Shown here: piece after piece, positions 7,017 through 12,956 of the stretch
Layout: each line of letters begins with the position of its first letter
How positions within the stretch are numbered: position 1 is the stretch's first letter
Assembly (NCBI GenBank): GCA_900759005.1
Contig: CAAEUQ010000181.1
Span: forward strand, 1 to 14,581
DNA: 14,581 nt
Reading direction: 5' to 3'
Origin: Clostridia bacterium
Lineage (GTDB): Bacteria > Bacillota > Clostridia > Christensenellales > Aristaeellaceae
Translations under genes and position numbers: made by a program
Notes under the pieces: model-generated
The model's database searches: none
Told to the model about the DNA's origin: nothing
What the model saw: the letters and a program-made list of their open reading frames with translations, nothing else

Positions 7017-8012
7017 TCAGCCCTTCTGCTTTGCGTCGCTGTCCGCGGGCTTGCCCTCGTCGGCGATCGCCTGGCGCATACGGGTGTCGGAAATTACATT
7101 CTGCATCTGATAATAGTCCATTACGCCGAGCTTGCCGCTGCGCAGTGCTTCCGCCATCGCCTTCGGCACCTCCGCTTCAGCGGCGACAACCTTCGCGCGC
7201 ATTTCCTGAACCGCAGCGACCATTTCCTGCTCGTGCGCGACCGCCATTGCGCGGCGCTCCTCCGCCTTCGCCTGTGCGATGCGGCGATCCGCTTCCGCCT
7301 GATCCATCTGCAGCTGCGCGCCGATATTGCGGCCAACGTCCACGTCCGCGATATCGATAGACAGGATTTCATATGCCGTGCCCGCGTCCAGCCCCTTGCT
7401 CAGCACCGTGCGGCTGATCAGATCGGGATTCTCGAGGACTTCCTTATGGGTTTCGGAGGAACCGACGGTGGTGACGATGCCCTCGCCGACGCGGGCGATG
7501 ATCGTTTCTTCACCGGCGCCGCCGACGAGACGGGCGATGTTTGCGCGAACGGTAACGCGCGCCTTGGCGCGCAGTTCGATGCCGTCCTTTGCGATTGCGG
7601 CAACCACGGGCGTTTCAATCACCTTGGGATTGACGCTCATCTTGACCGCTTCCTCGACGTTCCGGCCAGCGCGGTCAATCGCCATTGCCTTTTCAAATTC
7701 CAGCGGGATTTCCGCCGACTGTGCCGAAATCAGCGCATTGATAACGCGTTCGACATTGCCTCCTGCGAGAAAATGCGCTTCCAGCTTGTTGCGGTCGACT
7801 TCAACGCCCGCTTTGCGCGCCTGAATCAGGGGACGGACGATCTTCGCCGGATTGATGCGGCGAAGGCGCATACCGAACATACTGAAGATGCTGACGTGCA
7901 CGCCCGAAGCCATCGCTTCAATCCAGAGACCGATCGGGAACATGCTGAAGAACACGATGATGAAAATCAGGATAGCCAGTGCGATGAGCAGATATGCGAT
8001 TGCGGAATCCAT
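7017..8012 (-). CDS. floA: Flotillin-like protein FloA
   Basis: A 331-residue SPFH-domain scaffold of functional membrane microdomains; the FloA family is about this length. A hydrophobic hairpin-type membrane segment (about 5-30, with MFPIGLW) is followed by the family signature PAKIVRPLIQARKAG, a beta-rich SPFH domain with KARVTVRANIARLVGGAGEE, then an Ala/Glu/Arg-rich coiled coil (about 225-290; AEADRRIAQAKAEERRAMAV) and the tail GKLGVMDYYQMQNVISDTRM. The start at 8010-8012 is preceded by AAGGAGTG. It is placed 43 bp after nfeD, the usual partner. In Bacillus such proteins organise signalling and secretion complexes; a membrane protease link (tldDE) is only contextual here. Confidence 0.95.
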   Translation of the reverse strand: MDSAIAYLLIALAILIFIIVFFSMFPIGLWIEAMASGVHVSIFSMFGMRLRRINPAKIVRPLIQARKAGVEVDRNKLEAHFLAGGNVERVINALISAQSAEIPLEFEKAMAIDRAGRNVEEAVKMSVNPKVIETPVVAAIAKDGIELRAKARVTVRANIARLVGGAGEETIIARVGEGIVTTVGSSETHKEVLENPDLISRTVLSKGLDAGTAYEILSIDIADVDVGRNIGAQLQMDQAEADRRIAQAKAEERRAMAVAHEQEMVAAVQEMRAKVVAAEAEVPKAMAEALRSGKLGVMDYYQMQNVISDTRMRQAIADEGKPADSDAKQKG

Positions 8013-8055
8013 GGGTAAATCACTCCTTTAAGATAAGTAGTAAAGAACGACCGGC

Positions 8056-8553
8056 TTATTTTCCCGCTTCGCGAACGACGATGCGGTTGCCTTCTACGCG
8101 GAGCACGACGATCGTTTTTCCCTGTGCAACAAAATCGCCGTCGGAAACAACGTTCAGCTTCACACCGTCAAATTCGGCGATGCCCGCCGGCCGCAGCGAG
8201 GTATGCGTTTTGCCCGTCTTTCCGATAAAATAGGTCAGATCCTGTTCCTCGCTTCCGGCATTCAGTTCTTCATTCAGAACCAGCTTCGACCGGCTCAGCC
8301 GCCCTTTCGAGATTGAGCGCATCGCGATTGAGAATGCCGCGCCCAGCAGAAGAACCAGAATCACAATCAGAATCAGCGCCTGCAGCGGCGTCGGCTGCAT
8401 CAGGAATATGCCGCCGAGCATTAAGAGAATTCCGGAAATACCCGGAAGCCCGAATCCCGGCACGTACATTTCCACAACCATCAGACCGAAGCCGACGATA
8501 ATCATGACCAGCGCCGGAATGTGCGCAAGCACCAAGGCGCCCAGTTCGCCCAT
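8056..8553 (-). CDS. NfeD family membrane protein
   Basis: A 165-residue protein, short NfeD type. Hydrophobic segments lie at about 10-31, 38-52 and 57-78, separated by the family loop VPGFGLPGISG. A soluble OB-fold NfeD C-terminal domain (about 105-163) contains FIGKTGKTHTSLRPAGIAEF and GKTIVVLRVEGNRIVV. A longer open frame extends upstream to 8781, but the start at 8551-8553 is chosen because AAGGAGGG lies directly before it and the longer version would cover the promoter at 8585-8613. NfeD proteins act with flotillins, here FloA 43 bp downstream; the OB domain is thought to mediate protein contact. Confidence 0.92.
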   Translation of the reverse strand: MGELGALVLAHIPALVMIIVGFGLMVVEMYVPGFGLPGISGILLMLGGIFLMQPTPLQALILIVILVLLLGAAFSIAMRSISKGRLSRSKLVLNEELNAGSEEQDLTYFIGKTGKTHTSLRPAGIAEFDGVKLNVVSDGDFVAQGKTIVVLRVEGNRIVVREAGK

Positions 8554-8584
8554 GGGAAACCCTCCTTTTCTTCTTGATGCTTCT

Positions 8585-8613
8585 ATTATATCATGCGCGG
8601 TGCGGGAAGGAAA
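8585..8613 (-). promoter_or_regulatory. Promoter of the nfeD-floA-RR-tldDE operon
   Basis: Minus-strand TATAAT (8585-8590) with an upstream TG (TGATATAAT, extended -10), 17 bp from TTTCCT (8608-8613). It lies about 30 bp before the nfeD start and after the Nudix stop, so the six-gene unit has a transcription start of its own. Confidence 0.6.
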
Positions 8614-8644
8614 GGGGAACGGGTTAAATTGTCTGTTTTCCGGT

Positions 8645-9037
8645 TCAAACCGTCCGTTCCGCGGTCTGAAGCTGTGCAGCGACGGCGCGATCCGCATCCG
8701 CGAGGTCGTATTGAAGGAGCGCTTCGCGGCTGACCCATTCGAAGCGGTTGCAGTCGATCGTTTCCGGAATGCCGGATTCAATTTTCGAAAAGAAAAACAG
8801 TATCAGAAGCTCGCGGTTTGAATCATGAATATATCGCGCGTCGAATATGCTGCCGGTGCGCGTTTGAATGCCGAGCTCTTCGCGCAGCTCGCGCTCGAGC
8901 GCCGCCTGCGGCGATTCGCCGGATTCGAGCTTGCCGCCCGGAAATTCCCATTTCAGCCCGTGACTCACGCCAGGTTTTCGCTGTGCGAGCAGAATTTTTC
9001 CCTGATGAATGACGATACCCGCCGATACGATGATCAT
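8645..9037 (-). CDS. (Deoxy)nucleoside triphosphate pyrophosphohydrolase, MutT/Nudix family
   Basis: A 130-residue protein with a perfect Nudix box (G x5 E x7 REUxEExGU) at residues 35-57: G35, E41, R49, E50, E53, E54, G56. The flanking LLAQRKPGVSHGLKWEFPGG is the MutT/NudG pattern for 8-oxo-dGTP or oxidised/methylated dCTP clean-up; the exact substrate cannot be told. The start at 9035-9037 follows AGGAGG with 8 bases; a competing ATG inside the leader is out of frame. The protein is soluble and cytoplasmic. It precedes nfeD by 91 bp but has its own promoter, so it may be only loosely linked to that operon. Confidence 0.92.
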   Translation of the reverse strand: MIIVSAGIVIHQGKILLAQRKPGVSHGLKWEFPGGKLESGESPQAALERELREELGIQTRTGSIFDARYIHDSNRELLILFFFSKIESGIPETIDCNRFEWVSREALLQYDLADADRAVAAQLQTAERTV

Positions 9038-9059
9038 AGCTCATTCCTCCTGTCGATTC

Positions 9060-9088
9060 ATTTTAACATCTGCGCCGGAAAAAGGCAA
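9060..9088 (-). promoter_or_regulatory. Promoter of the Nudix gene
   Basis: Minus-strand TAAAAT (9060-9065) with extended TG, 17 bp from TTGCCT (9083-9088). The leader would be very short, starting just before AGGAGG. It diverges from the psuK promoter about 50 bp away. Confidence 0.55.
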
Positions 9089-9140
9089 TTCCCAAGCAGA
9101 AATGGGGCAAAAGATTACACAACCTTGATTAGGAATTGAC

Positions 9141-9169
9141 TTGTCTATGCTGGAAGCGTATGTTATAAT
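9141..9169 (+). promoter_or_regulatory. Promoter of the psuK-psuG operon
   Basis: TTGTCT (9141-9146), 17-bp spacer, then TATAAT (9164-9169) with TG one base upstream (extended -10). It lies about 37 bp before the psuK start. A second TTGAC at 9136-9140 overlaps but gives a 22-bp spacer. Confidence 0.65.
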
Positions 9170-9205
9170 GTAGTTTCGGGAGCTGAATTGGAGAGGTGAA
9201 CGAAC

Positions 9206-10120
9206 TTGCGAATCGCGGTCATCGGCGGAGCGAATATTGATATCGGCGGATTCTCGTCGGCGGAAGCGCGTATGCGCGATTCCAATCCGGGCAGGGTGCG
9301 CATATCGCCCGGCGGCGTTGGAAGAAACATCGCGGCAAATCTCGCGCTGCTCGGCGCGAATACGGAGCTGATTACCGCGCTCGGCGGCGACGATCGCGCA
9401 CAGATCCTTCGCGCGGACTGCAAAAAGCTCGGCGTAAAGCTGAATCACGCGATTTCGTTTCCGGACGCGGCGACGTCGACGTACCTCTATATCGCAAACG
9501 CGGACGGGGATATGCTGATCGCGGTCAACGATATGGCGATTCATGAGCGCTTGACGCCCGAGGCGCTTTCGCCGCTGATCGCGGAAGTCAATCGCTGCGA
9601 TGCGGCGGTGATCGAAGCGAATCTCCCGGCGGAAACGCTTGAATTCCTTTCGAAAGTATTGAGTGTTCCGATCGTCGCGGACGCGGTGTCGGCGGCGAAG
9701 GTCGATCGGCTGAAGGACGCGCTTCCGCGGCTTTACGCGCTGAAGCCGAATCGCATCGAAGCTGAAAAGCTCACCGGAATTGCCGTAACGGACGAAAAAA
9801 CCGCGCGCAGCGCCGCGGAAGGGCTTGTCTCGATGGGCGTGAAGAACGTCTATCTCACGATGGGCGAGGCGGGCGTTTGCATCGCGAACGCATCCGAAAG
9901 CGCGTTTCTGAAATGCACGCCGCTTCCGATGGTGAATGCCACCGGCGCGGGCGACGCGTTCAGCGCCGCGATTGCATGGGCGGCGGCGCAGGGCATGAAT
10001 CAGGTTGAAACCGCACGCACGGGCATGGCGGCGGCGTCGATCGCCGTGGAGTCCGCCGGCGCGGTGAATATGGAAATGTGCGCTTCAAGGCTTCTTGCGC
10101 GCGTTTCCCAAATGCATTAA
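9206..10120 (+). CDS. psuK: Pseudouridine kinase (PfkB family)
   Basis: A 304-residue ribokinase/PfkB-family enzyme, proposed to phosphorylate pseudouridine to pseudouridine 5'-phosphate. Motifs are the N-terminal RIAVIGGANIDIGG (substrate side), SPGGVGRNIAANLALLG (PfkB signature 1, about 32-48), LKPNRIEAEKLTG and the catalytic anion-hole motif NATGAGDAF (signature 2; the Asp is the base). The start is TTG at 9206-9208 with GGAGAGGTG upstream; no ATG fits the conserved N-terminus. The substrate is assigned mainly from the adjacent psuG, 15 bp downstream; on sequence alone it could be another nucleoside or sugar kinase. Confidence 0.88.
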   Translation: MRIAVIGGANIDIGGFSSAEARMRDSNPGRVRISPGGVGRNIAANLALLGANTELITALGGDDRAQILRADCKKLGVKLNHAISFPDAATSTYLYIANADGDMLIAVNDMAIHERLTPEALSPLIAEVNRCDAAVIEANLPAETLEFLSKVLSVPIVADAVSAAKVDRLKDALPRLYALKPNRIEAEKLTGIAVTDEKTARSAAEGLVSMGVKNVYLTMGEAGVCIANASESAFLKCTPLPMVNATGAGDAFSAAIAWAAAQGMNQVETARTGMAAASIAVESAGAVNMEMCASRLLARVSQMH

Positions 10121-10135
10121 AGGAGGATGAATTTC

Positions 10136-11059
10136 ATGAACATGAACAGATATTTGGACGTTGCGCCCGAGGTTGAGAAGGCGCTGAAGGAAGGCAAGCC
10201 CGTCGTTGCACTGGAATCGACGATCATTTCTCACGGTATGCCGTATCCGCAGAACGTGGAAACCGCGCGCAACGTTGAGCAGATCATTCGCGACAACGGC
10301 GCGGTTCCGGCGACGATTGCGATCATCGGCGGTCGTCTGAAGGCGGGTCTGTCCGCAGACGAAATCGAATACCTCGGCAAAGCCGGCTCGAAGGTTGCCA
10401 AGGCGTCCCGCCGCGACCTCGCGGTGCTGGTTTCCAAGAAGATGGACGGCGCGTGCACCGTTGCGACCACGATGATCATTGCGGCAATGGCGGGCATCAA
10501 AGTGTTCGCGACCGGCGGTGTCGGCGGCGTGCATCGCGGCGCGGAAGTGACCATGGACATCTCCGCAGATCTAGAAGAGTTGGCGCAGACGCCGGTAATG
10601 GTCGTTTGCGCGGGTGCGAAGTCCATTCTCGATCTCGGTCTTACGCTTGAATATCTCGAGACGAAGGGCGTTCCGGTCATTGGCTACGGCACGAATGAGC
10701 TGCCGGCGTTCTATACCCGCAAGTCCGGCTTTTCCGTGGACTATCGCCTCGATACGCCTGAGGAGCTTGCCGCGGCGTTCAAGGCAAAGCTCGATATGCA
10801 TCTCGCCGGCGGTATGCTGGTCACGAACCCGATCCCCGAGGAGTATTCCATGGATCCCGACGTGATCAACCATGCGATCGACGAGGCGATCGAGGACGCG
10901 AAGAAGCAGGGCATTCACGGCAAAGCCACTACGCCGTTCCTGCTCGCGAAGGTCAAGGATCTGACCGGCGGCGACAGCCTGAATTCGAACATCCGTCTGG
11001 TGTACAATAACGCGGCGGTTGCGGCGAAGACCGCGCTCGCGCTTTCGAAAATGGACTAA
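10136..11059 (+). CDS. psuG: Pseudouridine-5'-phosphate glycosidase
   Basis: A 307-residue enzyme that splits pseudouridine 5'-phosphate into uracil and ribose 5-phosphate, breaking the C-C glycosidic bond. Residues equivalent to the E. coli active site are all present: E27 (ALESTIISHG), the Schiff-base lysine K89 (AKASRRDL), metal-binding D145 (DISADLEEL) and K162 (GAKSILDLG). The conserved FATGGVGGVHRGAE and LVTNPIPEE are also seen. The ATG at 10127 overlaps the AGGAGG (10121-10126), so the ATG at 10136 is taken as the start, nine bases after it. The gene is coupled with psuK and followed by a hairpin. No pseudouridine transporter is seen in the window. Confidence 0.96.
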   Translation: MNMNRYLDVAPEVEKALKEGKPVVALESTIISHGMPYPQNVETARNVEQIIRDNGAVPATIAIIGGRLKAGLSADEIEYLGKAGSKVAKASRRDLAVLVSKKMDGACTVATTMIIAAMAGIKVFATGGVGGVHRGAEVTMDISADLEELAQTPVMVVCAGAKSILDLGLTLEYLETKGVPVIGYGTNELPAFYTRKSGFSVDYRLDTPEELAAAFKAKLDMHLAGGMLVTNPIPEEYSMDPDVINHAIDEAIEDAKKQGIHGKATTPFLLAKVKDLTGGDSLNSNIRLVYNNAAVAAKTALALSKMD

Positions 11060-11070
11060 GCCATAACCGT

Positions 11071-11104
11071 TTCGGGCGGGGGATCAGCGAGTCTCCCGCC
11101 CGAA
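11071..11104 (+). terminator. Hairpin after psuG
   Basis: Arms TTCGGGCGGGGGA (11071-11083) and TCTCCCGCCCGAA (11092-11104) pair over 13 positions with one G-U; the loop is 8 nt. Only TTG follows, so there is no T-run, but the stem is very stable and lies 11 bp after the psuG stop. Confidence 0.6.
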
Positions 11105-11121
11105 TTGTATGTTATAATTTG

Positions 11122-11141
11122 GTGAAAATGCATCTTTTCAC
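11122..11141. promoter_or_regulatory. Inverted repeat abutting the vanZ-cobW promoter, possible operator
   Basis: Perfect arms GTGAAAA (11122-11128) and TTTTCAC (11135-11141) with a 6-bp spacer end one base before the -35 hexamer. The size and position fit a dimeric regulator site. A further TATAAT at 11113-11118 lies just upstream without a good -35. No known Zur or Fur consensus is matched. Confidence 0.45.
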
Positions 11142-11169
11142 ATGACAAATGCGTCTAATCGGATATAAT
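11142..11169 (+). promoter_or_regulatory. Promoter of the vanZ-cobW unit
   Basis: ATGACA (11142-11147, five of six to consensus), 16-bp spacer, TATAAT (11164-11169). The transcript would begin near 11176, immediately at the hairpin 11177-11195. Confidence 0.65.
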
Positions 11170-11176
11170 AGATTGC

Positions 11177-11195
11177 GGACAGGTAGCGCCTGTCC
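11177..11195 (+). promoter_or_regulatory. 5' leader hairpin of the vanZ-cobW transcript
   Basis: Perfect arms GGACAGG (11177-11183) and CCTGTCC (11189-11195) with loop TAGCG lie at the predicted transcript start and 10 bp before the ribosome binding site GGAGG (11205-11209). It could protect the 5' end or serve as an operator for a repressor. Confidence 0.45.
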
Positions 11196-11216
11196 AAGTG
11201 GCATGGAGGAAAATAA

Positions 11217-11684
11217 ATGCGGAGGGCGAATCGAAGAAGGACGGCTGTGTTTTCGGTGCTCGCGATTGCGTGGGCCGGCGCGCTGTTCGTTCTTTCGATG
11301 CAGACGGGCACGGATTCCGGCGCGCTGAGCGCGGGAGTGACCGAGAGACTGCTCGGCTGGATGATTGCGCGCGGCGCGGATGCGGCAGCGGCGGATCACG
11401 TCGTTCGCAAGTGCGCGCATTCCGCGGGCTTTGCGCTGTCCGGATTTTTTACGGGCATGGCGCTTTTCTCCGTGCGTGGAACGCGCAGGGCGCTGATTGC
11501 GTCGATCGGGCTTGAAGCGGTGATTGCGGTGCTGAACGAGCTCAGCCAGCTGATTCCCGATGGACGTGCGTGCAGCGCGAGAGATATGCTGATCGATTTT
11601 GCGGGCGCGGCAATCGGCGTTCTGATTGCGTGGGCGCTGAATCGGCGGCGCGAACATAAGGAAAGGCAAGGCGTAGAACTATGA
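11217..11684 (+). CDS. VanZ-like membrane protein
   Basis: A 155-residue protein with about four membrane helices (roughly 9-28, 67-87, 91-110, 125-141). The VanZ-family pattern is clear: RKCAHSAGF (64-72), then E108 and Q111 in LNELSQLIPDGRACSARDM and D127 with Gly-rich helix 4. VanZ-like proteins contribute to teicoplanin tolerance in enterococci; the biochemical role of the wider family is unknown. The start at 11217 follows GGAGG with 7 bases. Its last four bases (ATGA) overlap the start of the following GTPase gene, so the two are translationally coupled, a pairing with no obvious functional reason. Confidence 0.88.
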   Translation: MRRANRRRTAVFSVLAIAWAGALFVLSMQTGTDSGALSAGVTERLLGWMIARGADAAAADHVVRKCAHSAGFALSGFFTGMALFSVRGTRRALIASIGLEAVIAVLNELSQLIPDGRACSARDMLIDFAGAAIGVLIAWALNRRREHKERQGVEL

Positions 11685-12898
11685 CGAAAGTAAATATCAT
11701 CTCCGGTTTTCTGGGCGCAGGCAAGACGACGCTGATCAAAAAGCTGCTGAACGGCGCGTTTGAAGGCGAAAAGGTTGTGCTGCTGGAGAATGAATACGGT
11801 GAAGTCGGCATCGACGGCGGTTTCATGAAGGATTCCGGCATTCAGGTAACGGAAATCAATTCCGGCTGCATTTGCTGCACGCTCGTGGGCGATTTCTCCG
11901 ACGCGCTGGTTAAAATGATCGATACCTATCATCCGGACCGCATTCTGATTGAGCCGTCCGGCGTGGGCAAGCTGTCCGACATTCGCAAGGTTGTTTCCGA
12001 TGTTGCCGAGGCGCACCCCGAACTCGTGCTCGCCGGCTGCGCGACGGTTGCGGACGTGAACAAATGCCGTATGTACGCCAAGAATTTCGGCGAATTCTTC
12101 CTGGATCAGATTCAGTCCGCGGAGACGATCATTCTGAGCCGCACGCAGTTTGCGTCGCAGGAGCGTATCGATAAGACCGTCGAGCTGCTTCGCGAGCACA
12201 ATGCGCGCGCCAGAATCGTAACCACGCCGTGGGATGATCTGGACGCGAAGAAGATTCTCGAAACGATTGAGAAGCCTGATTTCCTGCTGACGATCGACGA
12301 TCTGTTCACCGACGATGATGACGGCGATCACGATCATGAGCACCATCATGACCACGACCATGAATGCTGCTGCGGTCACCATCATGATCACGATGATGAT
12401 GACGACGATGATGATCACGATGAGCACGAGCATCACCACCATCACGATCATGACGAGCACGATCACGAGTGCGGCTGTGGACACCACCATGATCATGATG
12501 ACGACGATGATGATGATCATGATGAGCACGAGCATCATCACGAGTGCGGCTGTGGACACCACCATCACGACCACGATCATGAGTGCGGCTGCGGTCATCA
12601 CCATCATCATGGCCATGACGCGGACGAGGTGTTCGAGAATATCGGCGTCGAAACTCCGAAGAAGTTTGAAGAGGACGAAATTCGCGACGCGCTGGATCAG
12701 CTTGAGGACGAGAAGCGCTTCGGCGCGATCCTGCGCGCGAAGGGCATCCTGCCGCTTACGAACGGCAGATGGATTCACTTCGATTACGTGCCCGGCGAAA
12801 GCGATGTGCGCTACGGCTCTGCGGATTATACCGGCCGCCTGTGCGTGATCGGCACGAAGATCAACGAAGAAGCGCTCAAGGAGCTGTTCGGCATCTGA
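11681..12898 (+). CDS. CobW-type G3E GTPase with a large His/Asp/Cys metal-binding insert
   Basis: A 405-residue putative metallochaperone. The GTPase domain (1 to about 205) has Walker A GFLGAGKTT (9-17), the metal-binding CxCC C63-I-C-C66, and EPSGVGK (91-97). The usual guanine-specificity NKxD site reads SRTQ (153-156). Residues 211-313 form a hydrophilic insert of 103 residues with 42 His and 9 Cys, including four repeats of the form E-C-x-C-G-H-H-H (from residues 228, 263, 288 and 301) separated by Asp-runs. The CobW C-terminal domain follows (about 335-405; FGAILRAKGILPL, WIHFDYVPGE). G3E GTPases deliver metals such as Zn, Co or Ni to target proteins; the His-rich insert implies metal storage or sensing. 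The metal is not identifiable. The start ATG overlaps the vanZ-like stop. Confidence 0.93.
   Translation: MTKVNIISGFLGAGKTTLIKKLLNGAFEGEKVVLLENEYGEVGIDGGFMKDSGIQVTEINSGCICCTLVGDFSDALVKMIDTYHPDRILIEPSGVGKLSDIRKVVSDVAEAHPELVLAGCATVADVNKCRMYAKNFGEFFLDQIQSAETIILSRTQFASQERIDKTVELLREHNARARIVTTPWDDLDAKKILETIEKPDFLLTIDDLFTDDDDGDHDHEHHHDHDHECCCGHHHDHDDDDDDDDHDEHEHHHHHDHDEHDHECGCGHHHDHDDDDDDDHDEHEHHHECGCGHHHHDHDHECGCGHHHHHGHDADEVFENIGVETPKKFEEDEIRDALDQLEDEKRFGAILRAKGILPLTNGRWIHFDYVPGESDVRYGSADYTGRLCVIGTKINEEALKELFGI
12311..12619 (+). repeat. Degenerate repeats encoding the Cys/His metal-binding insert
   Basis: In-frame imperfect repeats of codons for His (CAC/CAT), Asp (GAC/GAT) and Glu. A unit around GAGTGCGGCTGTGGACACC recurs at 12467-12485 and 12542-12560, with variants near 12362 and 12581. 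The pattern points to growth by slippage or unequal crossing over, and the copy number may vary between strains. Confidence 0.75.
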
Positions 12899-12907
12899 TC
12901 AGTGAAT

Positions 12908-12931
12908 GCGCCCCGCCTGAGTGCGGGGCGC
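12908..12931 (+). promoter_or_regulatory. Strong intercistronic hairpin between the two GTPase genes
   Basis: Perfect 9-bp arms GCGCCCCGC (12908-12916) and GCGGGGCGC (12923-12931) with loop CTGAGT lie 10 bp after the first GTPase stop and 13 bp before the ribosome binding site of the second. No T-run follows, so partial termination or mRNA processing is more likely than full termination. No promoter is seen between the genes. Confidence 0.5.
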
Positions 12932-12956
12932 TGTCCGAACGAAAGGGAGTAAACTC

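Noticed and set aside
6882..8018. 378-codon plus-strand open frame opposite floA
   Set aside because: Antisense of floA and the acidic protein; FloA has the full family signature on the other strand.
8554..8781. N-terminal extension of NfeD
   Set aside because: It would cover the promoter at 8585-8613 and overlap the Nudix gene; AGGAGG sits before the internal ATG at 8553.
11396..12778. 460-codon minus-strand open frame opposite vanZ and cobW
   Set aside because: Its hydrophobic Met/Val/Ile runs are the antisense reading of the His/Asp codon repeats; the plus-strand protein has clear motifs and no ribosome binding site supports the antisense frame.
12315..12848. 177-codon plus-strand frame inside cobW
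   Set aside because: Thr/Ile/Met low-complexity shadow of the His/Asp repeat in another frame.
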